5,619 bases of DNA. Origin: an uncultured Gemmobacter sp. Lineage in GTDB: Bacteria; Pseudomonadota; Alphaproteobacteria; Rhodobacterales; Rhodobacteraceae. A program made the position numbers and the translations under genes. The notes beneath the pieces were generated by a model, which did no database searches, had not been told where the DNA came from, and saw only the letters and a list, made by a program, of their open reading frames with translations. Location of the stretch: contig CALKAA010000462.1 in assembly GCA_937983495.1 (NCBI GenBank), positions 1 through 5,619 of the forward strand. The letters are read 5' to 3'. Below, one piece after another: positions 1 to 4,055 of this stretch; position 1 is the stretch's first letter, and every line of letters begins with the position of its first letter.

Positions 1-14
1 AACCGGAGACGCCT

Positions 15-227
15 ATGCCCCGCCGCTTTCGCCTGACCCGCCGCTTCCCGGTCGCCATGACCGAAGACGGCTATCGCCGCCTGCGCGCCTTCGCCCATGA
101 GGCGGGGCTCGATGAGGGCGAGGCACTGTCTTTCCTGTTTGAAAACTGGACCAGCGTGATCGACCACGACACGCTGACCCACCGCTTGCGCCTGTTCAAC
201 GCCGAGCTGGAAGACCGCAAACGCTGA
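15..227 (+). CDS. Small basic protein, ribbon-helix-helix-like, function unknown
   Basis: A 70-residue protein that I cannot assign to a named family. The start at 15 has a GGAG Shine-Dalgarno at 5-8 with six bases of spacing; an alternative ATG at 57 (residue 15) would remove the basic N-terminus. The first 10 residues are strongly basic (MPRRFRLTRR). They are followed by a short strand-like stretch (RRFPVAM), a helix (TEDGYRRLRAFAHEAG, about 16-31), a turn, and a second helix (about 32-45, ending LSFLFENW). That strand-helix-helix order with a basic strand resembles ribbon-helix-helix DNA-binding proteins, and the C-terminus (about 50-70) is predicted helical and charged. The fold is inferred from pattern only; DNA binding is not shown. 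The reading frame stays open to the window's left edge, so a longer protein cannot be fully excluded, but the ribosome binding site favours this start. The gene is separated from the next one by 266 bases of repeat-rich DNA and is probably not part of the fad transcription unit. Confidence 0.8.
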   Translation: MPRRFRLTRRFPVAMTEDGYRRLRAFAHEAGLDEGEALSFLFENWTSVIDHDTLTHRLRLFNAELEDRKR

Positions 228-246
228 GCCTGTGGCTGGCTGCGGG

Positions 247-281
247 CGCCTTCGGCGGGAGGATATTTGGATCAGGTTGAA
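247..281 (-). repeat. Intergenic repeat element, reverse-oriented partial copy (copy A)
   Basis: Read on the minus strand, this segment runs TTCAACCTGAT-CC-AAATATCCT, then a small hairpin made of CGCC (247-250) and GGCG (254-257) around a TTC loop. The TTCAACCTGAT...AAATATCCT part matches copy B (417-438) in 20 of 22 positions. The hairpin part differs from the long G-rich hairpin of copies B and C. It lies 19 bases after the stop of the small gene at 15-227 and may mark its 3' end. Rhodobacterales genomes contain many related intergenic elements as far as I recall; I know of no agreed function. Confidence 0.55.
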
Positions 282-438
282 GCGGAGGTCTCCACCCCGT
301 TCTGCGGCCCGCCTTGGCTATGCGTATGGCAGAACGGGGCTTCAACCTGAGCGGTCATCGGCTTCCCAGCCTGTACCGCAAGGTCATATCACCAGAGAGA
401 GGTTAATACTTCGTTATTCAACCTGATGGAAATATCCT
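260..438. repeat. 22-bp imperfect inverted repeat framing a 135-bp spacer
   Basis: Bases 260-281 and 417-438 are reverse complements except at two adjacent positions (20 of 22 match). Each arm contains a 10-base TCAGGTTGAA unit and an AAATATCC or GGATATTT unit. A third copy of the 10-base unit occurs inside, at 341-350. The layout could arise from two copies of an intergenic element inserted in opposite orientation, or could be a small non-autonomous (MITE-like) element. I see no open reading frame of protein-like quality between the arms and no clear target-site duplication outside them. Confidence 0.6.
272..350. repeat. Nested inverted repeat able to form a 79-base hairpin
   Basis: The outer arms TCAGGTTGAAGC (272-283) and GCTTCAACCTGA (339-350) are perfect 12-bp reverse complements. 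Immediately inside, CCCGTTCTGC (296-305) and GCAGAACGGG (329-338) are perfect 10-bp reverse complements. The right arms abut directly, while the left arms are separated by a 12-base bulge (284-295, containing GGAGGTCTCC, which could fold into its own small stem). The apical loop is 306-328. Twenty-two perfect pairs in two blocks is unlikely by chance. Candidate roles are an intergenic repetitive element, a structured small RNA, or a bidirectional terminator; no T-tract follows on either strand, which argues against a classical intrinsic terminator. Confidence 0.65.
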
Positions 439-468
439 GCGGGGGTGTGGGGGCGCAAAGCCCCCACC
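416..468 (+). repeat. Intergenic GC-hairpin element, copy B, just upstream of the GST gene
   Basis: The element reads ATTCAACCTGATGG-AAATATCC, then TGCGGGGGTG, then a hairpin with stem GTGGGGGC (447-454), loop GCAAA (455-459) and stem GCCCCCAC (460-467). Copy C at 3977-4028 has the same order and spacing. The hairpin ends 26 bases before the ATG at 494. No T-run follows, so it is not a typical Rho-independent terminator. A second local fold overlaps it: GGTTAATA (401-408) can pair with TATT-C-AACC (415-423), with one bulged base, using the same TTCAACC segment. Confidence 0.65.
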
Positions 469-493
469 GCGGTTGATCACAGGGAACTGACGC

Positions 494-1138
494 ATGACAC
501 TCACCCTCCATTGCTTTGGCGAATCCGGGCACAGCTACAAGGTGGCGCTGATGCTGCGCCTCTCTGGCCTCGATTGGCAGCCGCGTTTTGTCGATTTCTT
601 CGGCGGCGAGACGCGCGGGCCAGACTTCCGCGCGCTGAACCCGATGGGCGAATGCCCGGTTCTACAAGACGGCGACAGGGTTCTGACCCAATCCGGCATG
701 ATCCTGTTTCATCTGGCGGAGCGCAGCGGTCAGTTCGGCGGTTCCACGCCGGAAGCCCGCAATGAGGTGTTGCGTTGGACCCTCTGGGACAATCACAAAT
801 TCTCGTCCCAGATCGGCATGTGCCGCTTCCTGATGAACTTCCTCCCCGAGGCCAAACGCCCGGCCGAGGTGATCGCCTTCACCCAGGGCCGTGTCCGCGC
901 CGCCTGTCAGGTGCTGGATGCCCATCTGACCAGCCGCGACTGGGTGGCGGACAGCGCCCCCACCATCGCGGATTTCTCTTGCTGTTCCTACCTTTACTAC
1001 CCCGAACCCTTCGGCTTTGACCGTGCCGAATGGCCCGCCATTGACCGCTGGCTTTCCCGCCTCTCCGCCTTGCCGGGCTGGGCGCATCCCTATGATCTGA
1101 TGCCCGGCAATCCGGCAGAGCGTGACGTGGCAAAGTGA
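494..1138 (+). CDS. Glutathione S-transferase family protein
   Basis: A 214-residue protein of normal GST length, probably cytosolic. GSTs conjugate glutathione to electrophiles or use it in reductive and isomerising reactions; the substrate here cannot be read from sequence. The N-terminal thioredoxin-like domain (about 1-80) shows the usual first strand and helix with candidate activating residues in GESGHSYK (Ser11, Ser14, Tyr15), the cis-proline segment NPMGECPVL with Pro55, and the glutathione gamma-glutamyl contact region TQSGMILFHLAE with Gln66-Ser67. The helical C-terminal domain (about 88-205) carries the N-capping motif with Thr157 and Asp160 in APTIADFS. Residue Cys10 of beta-class enzymes is not present in the expected position. 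The start at 494 has AGGGA at 481-485, eight bases upstream. The last codons lie in a 13-bp tandem repeat. It is followed 115 bases later by the thiolase; the intervening hairpin suggests at least partial termination. Family assignment is secure, subclass is not. Confidence 0.93.
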   Translation: MTLTLHCFGESGHSYKVALMLRLSGLDWQPRFVDFFGGETRGPDFRALNPMGECPVLQDGDRVLTQSGMILFHLAERSGQFGGSTPEARNEVLRWTLWDNHKFSSQIGMCRFLMNFLPEAKRPAEVIAFTQGRVRAACQVLDAHLTSRDWVADSAPTIADFSCCSYLYYPEPFGFDRAEWPAIDRWLSRLSALPGWAHPYDLMPGNPAERDVAK

Positions 1139-1160
1139 CGTGGCAAAGTGACGTGACGTG
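1122..1160 (+). repeat. 13-bp tandem repeat overlapping the GST stop codon
   Basis: The unit GTGACGTGGCAAA occurs exactly twice (1122-1134, 1135-1147), followed by a partial third unit GTGACGTG (1148-1155) and a further GTGACGTG overlapping it (1153-1160). The GST stop codon TGA is at 1136-1138, so gain or loss of one unit would leave the GST protein sequence unchanged. The motif GTGACG recurs again at 1186-1191, and its reverse complement CGTCAC at 1168-1173. Confidence 0.85.
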
Positions 1161-1179
1161 AGTGTCACGTCACCCTTTT
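1148..1179 (+). terminator. Probable intrinsic terminator after the GST gene
   Basis: A perfect 10-bp stem is formed by GTGACGTGAC (1148-1157) and GTCACGTCAC (1164-1173), with a six-base loop (GTGAGT). It is followed by CC and four T residues (1176-1179). The position, 10 bases after the GST stop, fits a terminator. The T-tract is short, so read-through into the thiolase gene is possible. The same palindromic arms could instead be a regulator's binding site. Confidence 0.55.
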
Positions 1180-1194
1180 CGCGACGTGACGGCA

Positions 1195-1226
1195 TTTACA
1201 CATTGGGCAGGAAGCCCTGCTACGCT
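1195..1226 (+). promoter_or_regulatory. fadA: Possible sigma-70-type promoter for the thiolase gene
   Basis: TTTACA at 1195-1200 matches five of six positions of the -35 consensus. TACGCT at 1221-1226 keeps the most conserved -10 positions (T, A and final T) and is preceded by TGC, an extended -10 pattern. The spacing of 20 bases is longer than usual, so the assignment leans on the extended -10. The position, after the terminator-like hairpin and 27 bases before the start codon, makes sense for a separate fad transcript. Confidence 0.3.
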
Positions 1227-1242
1227 TTCGCCGAGATCGACT

Positions 1243-1249
1243 GGGAGGA
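1243..1249 (+). promoter_or_regulatory. fadA: Ribosome binding site that decides the thiolase start
   Basis: GGGAGGA lies four bases before the ATG at 1254. The frame is open upstream to an ATG at 1158, but that start would lie inside the terminator-like hairpin, and the extra 32 residues do not look like the start of a thiolase. The 1254 start gives a typical thiolase N-terminus (MTEAFIYDAIRSPRG). Confidence 0.85.
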
Positions 1250-1253
1250 TACG

Positions 1254-2465
1254 ATGACCGAGGCCTTTATCTATGACGCGATCCGCAGCCCGCGCGGCAA
1301 GGGCCGCCCGGATGGCGCGCTGCACGAGGTGACTTCGGTTGCCCTTTCGGCGCAGATGCTCAACGGGCTGAAGGCGCGCAACGGGCTGGAGGGGCACGCG
1401 GTCGAGGATGTGATCTGGGGCAATGTCACGCAAGTGGGCGAGCAGGGCGGTTGCCTCGCGCGCTCGGCGGTGCTGGCCTCTGACCTTGATCAGGCGATCC
1501 CCGGTCTGGCGATCAACCGTTTCTGCGCCTCGGGGATGGAGGCGGTGAATATCGCCGCCAATCAGGTGAAGGGCGGGGCAGGGGCCGCCTATATCGCGGG
1601 CGGGGTCGAGATGATGAGCCGCGTCGCCATGGGCAGCGACGGGGCGGCCATTGCCGTCGATCCGGCGCTGGCCATGAAAACCTATTTCGTGCCGCAGGGC
1701 ATCAGCGCCGACATCATCGCCACCGAATATGGCTTCACCCGCGAGATGGCCGATGCTCTGGCCGTGGAAAGCCAGCGCCGGGCGGCGGCGGCCTGGGCCG
1801 ACAACCGCTTTGCCAAATCCATCGTGCCGGTGACCGATCGCAACGGCCTCACCATCCTGGCCCATGACGAATACATGCGCCCCGGCACCGATCTGGCGGC
1901 GCTCTCCAGCCTGAAACCCGCTTTCAAGGATATGGGCGAAACCATGCCGGGCTTCGACAAGATCGCCCTGATGAAATACCCGCATCTGGAGCGGATCAGC
2001 CATATCCACCACGCTGGCAACAGCTCGGGCATCGTGGATGGGGCGGCGGCGGTGCTGATCGGCAATGCCGATTTCGGCAAGGCGCATGGGTTGAAGCCCC
2101 GCGCCCGCATCCGCGCCACCGCGAAAATCGGCACCGATCCGACCATCATGCTCACCGGTCCGGTGCCGGTCACCGAGAAAATCCTGCGCGACTCAGGCAT
2201 GTCCATCAAGGACATCGACCTGTTCGAGGTGAACGAGGCCTTTGCCTCGGTCGTGCTGCGCTTCCAGCAGGCTTTCGATGTCGATCCCGCACTGGTGAAC
2301 GTGAATGGCGGCTCCATCGCCATGGGGCACCCGCTCGGGGCCACCGGGGCCATCATCATCGGCACCCTGCTGGACGAGCTGGAGCGCAGCGGCAAATCCA
2401 CGGGCCTCGCCACTCTCTGTATCGCCAGCGGCATGGGGGCGGCCACGATCATCGAACGGGTGTGA
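1254..2465 (+). CDS. fadA: Acetyl-CoA C-acyltransferase (thiolase), FadA-type
   Basis: A 403-residue thiolase, full length for the family (about 390-410). It catalyses thiolytic cleavage of 3-ketoacyl-CoA to acetyl-CoA and a shortened acyl-CoA, the last step of beta-oxidation; the reaction is reversible. The catalytic signatures are all present: the nucleophilic Cys91 in NRFCASGMEAV, the NEAF motif at 327-330, His359 in NGGSIAMGHPLGATGA, and the second catalytic Cys389 in LCIASGMGAA. The usual C-terminal motif is CxGGxG-like; here it reads CIASGMG, which still fits the thiolase pattern. The substrate-facing histidine pair sits in HIHHAGNSSGIVDGAAA. A FadB-type partner follows on the same strand after three small genes, which supports a role in fatty acid degradation over ketone or polyhydroxybutyrate synthesis, although a biosynthetic thiolase cannot be excluded by sequence alone. 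It ends 114 bases before the next start codon. Confidence 0.95.
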   Translation: MTEAFIYDAIRSPRGKGRPDGALHEVTSVALSAQMLNGLKARNGLEGHAVEDVIWGNVTQVGEQGGCLARSAVLASDLDQAIPGLAINRFCASGMEAVNIAANQVKGGAGAAYIAGGVEMMSRVAMGSDGAAIAVDPALAMKTYFVPQGISADIIATEYGFTREMADALAVESQRRAAAAWADNRFAKSIVPVTDRNGLTILAHDEYMRPGTDLAALSSLKPAFKDMGETMPGFDKIALMKYPHLERISHIHHAGNSSGIVDGAAAVLIGNADFGKAHGLKPRARIRATAKIGTDPTIMLTGPVPVTEKILRDSGMSIKDIDLFEVNEAFASVVLRFQQAFDVDPALVNVNGGSIAMGHPLGATGAIIIGTLLDELERSGKSTGLATLCIASGMGAATIIERV

Positions 2466-2484
2466 TCATGGCCCAGCCCTCGGG

Positions 2485-2510
2485 TTGCAATCAGGGGTTG
2501 ATTGTTGCAA
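2485..2510. promoter_or_regulatory. Candidate operator: TTGCAA dyad upstream of the small-gene cluster
   Basis: The six-base palindrome TTGCAA occurs at 2485-2490 and 2505-2510, centres 20 bases apart (about two helical turns). Between and overlapping them, CAATCA (2488-2493) and TGATTG (2499-2504) are perfect reverse complements around a GGGGT loop. Thus the whole block is close to two-fold symmetric. The second TTGCAA coincides with a candidate -35 box. Operator function is inferred; I cannot name the regulator. Confidence 0.4.
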
Positions 2511-2533
2511 GCTGTGCCAGACTGGCGCAAAAT
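2505..2533 (+). promoter_or_regulatory. Possible internal promoter for the NTF2-like/cupin genes
   Basis: TTGCAA (2505-2510) and CAAAAT (2528-2533) are separated by the optimal 17 bases. Each matches four of six consensus positions, and transcription would begin near 2540, about 40 bases before the ATG at 2580. It lies in the non-coding gap after the thiolase and overlaps the TTGCAA dyad, a common arrangement for a repressor site. Confidence 0.35.
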
Positions 2534-2579
2534 GCACCTCATCCCCGGCTGATGGTGCCGGGACTGGAAAGGCCCCGCG

Positions 2580-3005
2580 ATGTTCAGCCGGATGCAGGCT
2601 CTGCTGACCGACCTGACCCTCTGCTTCGAGCGTGGGGATTTTGCCGGTGTGATCGCGCATTACGATTTTCCGCTGCCGCTGGAGCTGGAGGATCGCAAGC
2701 TGCTGATGACCCGGCCCTCAGAGATGGAGGCCTTGCTGCGCGATGTGCTGGCCAAACGGCGACGCGCCCGCTTTGCCTCCACCCGGGCCGAGATCATGGC
2801 GCTGGAGCTGCCCCGACGCGCGCGGTTCCGCACTTGGGTGCGCTATCATCACATGGATGCCGCCGGCAGCGTCATCGACCATTCCGACCGCATCTTCCAT
2901 TGCCGGGATCGGGGGCGCCGCCTGCTGATCGAGGCGCTGGACGTGACTCGCATGCCCCATGCCGATACTGCCGGCTGGGTGACTATGCGGCGCATCTCGG
3001 CCTGA
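2580..3005 (+). CDS. Hypothetical protein, NTF2/SnoaL-like
   Basis: A 141-residue soluble protein without signal peptide or membrane segment. I do not recognise a named gene. The pattern fits the NTF2/SnoaL-like cone fold: two N-terminal helices (about 1-28), a Phe-Pro-containing segment (HYDFPLPLEL, 27-36), a third helix (about 46-62), then several strands (about 63-77, 81-95, 99-110, 113-123). SnoaL-like members act as small-molecule isomerases or hydrolases or as ligand-binding proteins, and no catalytic residue can be asserted here. A purine-rich GGAAAGG at 2566-2572 provides a moderate ribosome binding site for the ATG at 2580; ATG at 2592 is an alternative. A palindromic 30-base spacer separates it from the cupin gene that follows, so co-transcription with the two cupins is likely. 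A link to acyl-CoA metabolism is suggested only by its place between fadA- and fadB-type genes. Confidence 0.83.
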   Translation: MFSRMQALLTDLTLCFERGDFAGVIAHYDFPLPLELEDRKLLMTRPSEMEALLRDVLAKRRRARFASTRAEIMALELPRRARFRTWVRYHHMDAAGSVIDHSDRIFHCRDRGRRLLIEALDVTRMPHADTAGWVTMRRISA

Positions 3006-3032
3006 AGGGGCGCGCGCCCCTGCAAGGGGGGC
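3006..3032 (+). promoter_or_regulatory. Two competing hairpins over the cupin ribosome binding site
   Basis: Bases 3006-3021 form a perfect 16-bp palindrome, foldable as AGGGGC / GCCCCT (3006-3011 with 3016-3021) around GCGC. The right half, GCCCC (3016-3020), can instead pair with GGGGC (3028-3032) around a seven-base loop, which would bury the G-rich Shine-Dalgarno of the next gene (3026-3031). The two folds exclude each other. This could be a translational switch or attenuator, or simply a consequence of G/C-rich spacer DNA. Confidence 0.4.
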
Positions 3033-3035
3033 AAC

Positions 3036-3506
3036 ATGCCGAAACTTGATCTGAACGCCGTGCCGGTGAAAACCGGCTCCATCTACCCCGAACCCTATGC
3101 CAGCATGATGCAGGGGCGCAGCAGCCTGCGTTTGGGCGATGCCGGGGGGCTCACGCAATTTGGCGTCAATCTGGTGACATTGCAACCCGGTGCCATGTCC
3201 TCGCTGCGGCATTGGCACCTGAACGAGGATGAATTCGTCATGGTGACAGCGGGCGAATGCACCATGGTCACCAATGCGGGCGAAACGCTGATGCGGCCGG
3301 GCGATTGCGCCGCCTTCCCGGCGGGCAACCCCGATGGCCATCATTTCCTGAACCGCAGCCCCGCGCCTGCGGTGTTTCTGGTGGTGGGCAGCAAGGCCCC
3401 GCGCGAAGTGGCAACCTATTCCGATGTGGATCTGCGGGTGGAGATGGAGGACGGCAAGGCCCGCTTCACCTATCGCGATGGCAGCGATTGGGAGGGGCCG
3501 CGCTGA
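3036..3506 (+). CDS. Cupin domain protein (first of a tandem pair)
   Basis: A 156-residue single-domain cupin, cytosolic by lack of a signal peptide. Cupin motif 1 is intact: from Gly52, HWH gives His59 and His61, with Glu66 as the third ligand and Gly73 closing the motif (RHWHLNEDEFVMVTAGE). Motif 2 follows as PGDCAAFPAGNPDGHHFLN, with Pro95, Gly97, ligand His102 and Asn106. A divalent metal site of three His and one Glu is therefore expected. The overall pattern resembles the uncharacterised COG3837-type cupins as I recall them; enzymatic activity is unknown. The start has GGGGGG at 3026-3031, four bases before ATG, possibly masked by RNA structure. It overlaps the next cupin gene by one base, so translational coupling is likely. 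Hand alignment gives about 55 identical residues in roughly 120 positions with that neighbour, indicating gene duplication. It may bind or process a thioester or carboxylate metabolite, but this is only contextual. Confidence 0.92.
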   Translation: MPKLDLNAVPVKTGSIYPEPYASMMQGRSSLRLGDAGGLTQFGVNLVTLQPGAMSSLRHWHLNEDEFVMVTAGECTMVTNAGETLMRPGDCAAFPAGNPDGHHFLNRSPAPAVFLVVGSKAPREVATYSDVDLRVEMEDGKARFTYRDGSDWEGPR

Positions 3507-3967
3507 TGCCCAAACTCACACCCCCGCCCTTTGCCACCGAACAGGATCACCAGCACCCGATCCTCGGCGGCGGCATCGGGGCCTATCACTATCAACTCCT
3601 CTCCGATCCCGGCGGGCTCACCCAATTTGGCGCTTTCATCGAGGAATTGCCGCCCGGCTCCACCTCGGGCCGCCGCCACTGGCATGAAACCGAGGATGAG
3701 ATGATCCTGATGCTGGCGGGCGAGGTGGTGCTGGTCGAGGATGCGGAAACCACCCTGCACCCCGGCGATGCCGCCTGCTGGCCCGCTGGTTCACCCGTCG
3801 GTCACCGGCTCGACAACCGCTCGGATGCGCCCGCGCGCTATCTGGTGATCGGCACCCGCAACCGGCAGGACACCATTCATTACAGCGATCACGACCTGAT
3901 CACGATCAAGGACGGCCCGGCCCGGCGCTACCTGCATCGCGACGGCACACCCTACCCGACCAACTGA
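3506..3967 (+). CDS. Cupin domain protein (second of a tandem pair)
   Basis: A 153-residue paralogue of the upstream cupin. The stop and start codons overlap as TGATG (TGA 3504-3506, ATG 3506-3508), and GGAGG lies at 3491-3495, ten bases upstream. The frame is open further upstream to 3257, but that part lies in the upstream cupin in another frame and does not resemble cupin sequence. Metal ligands are conserved: His58, His60 and Glu65 in RHWHETEDEMILMLAGE, and His100 in PAGSPVGHRLDN. Shared landmarks with the first copy include MPKL at the start, GGLTQFG, RHWH, EDE, AGE, PAG, NRS, YSD and RDG near the end. It differs in the N-terminal 30 residues, which are histidine-rich (DHQHP), and around motif 2 (CWPAG instead of AFPAG), so substrate or metal preference may differ. 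The pair may form homo- or heterodimers, as cupins commonly dimerise. Function is not known. Confidence 0.9.
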   Translation: MPKLTPPPFATEQDHQHPILGGGIGAYHYQLLSDPGGLTQFGAFIEELPPGSTSGRRHWHETEDEMILMLAGEVVLVEDAETTLHPGDAACWPAGSPVGHRLDNRSDAPARYLVIGTRNRQDTIHYSDHDLITIKDGPARRYLHRDGTPYPTN

Positions 3968-3976
3968 ACCCGCCAC

Positions 3977-4028
3977 ATTCATCTTGGCACAAATATCCCG
4001 CGGGGGTGCGGGGGCGCGAAGCCCCCGC
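3977..4028 (+). repeat. Intergenic GC-hairpin element, copy C, just upstream of the FadB-like gene
   Basis: This matches copy B (416-467) closely: ATTCA, a variable 9-base stretch, AAATATCC, GCGGGGGTG, and a hairpin with stem GCGGGGGC (4008-4015), loop GCGAA (4016-4020) and stem GCCCCCGC (4021-4028). From AAATATCC onwards the two copies differ at only four of 38 positions, and two of those changes are the two partners of one base pair (T-A in B, C-G in C). The hairpin ends 27 bases before the start codon at 4056, compared with 26 in copy B. It fills most of the 88-base gap after the second cupin gene. No T-run follows it. Confidence 0.7.
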
Positions 4029-4044
4029 GAGGCCCCCACCCGAG

Positions 4045-4050
4045 AGGAGG
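4045..4050 (+). promoter_or_regulatory. fadB: Strong ribosome binding site of the FadB-like gene
   Basis: AGGAGG, a perfect Shine-Dalgarno core, is five bases before the ATG at 4056. It is the strongest ribosome binding site in the window and fixes the start of the large gene. It lies 16 bases after the end of the copy C hairpin. Confidence 0.9.
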
Positions 4051-4055
4051 ACGCA

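Noticed and set aside
232..426. A 64-codon + strand open frame between the first gene and GST
   Set aside because: It runs through the inverted-repeat structures, has Arg/Ser-rich composition without domain features, and lacks a good ribosome binding site.
260..438. Insertion sequence with terminal inverted repeats
   Set aside because: No transposase frame or remnant and no visible target-site duplication; at most a small non-autonomous element.
447..467. GC hairpins of copies B and C as ordinary intrinsic terminators
   Set aside because: Neither is followed by a T-run on the + strand; they are recorded as repeat elements instead.
1122..1160. CRISPR-like or satellite array
   Set aside because: Only two full 13-bp units abut with no spacers, far too short and of the wrong architecture.
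1158..1253. N-terminal extension of the thiolase by 32 codons
   Set aside because: The upstream ATG sits in the terminator-like hairpin, has no ribosome binding site, and the extension does not resemble thiolase; 1254 has GGGAGGA.
1170..2542. Long minus-strand open frames opposite the thiolase
   Set aside because: They mirror the codon bias of the thiolase, show no recognisable domain and have no convincing ribosome binding site.
2462..3049. A 195-codon + strand open frame overlapping the NTF2-like gene in another frame
   Set aside because: Its sequence is Arg/Pro/Gly-rich without fold pattern, whereas the frame at 2580 has alternating helix and strand character.
3257..3505. N-terminal extension of the second cupin by 83 codons
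   Set aside because: This part is the first cupin read in another frame; the overlap start at 3506 gives a full cupin matching its paralogue.
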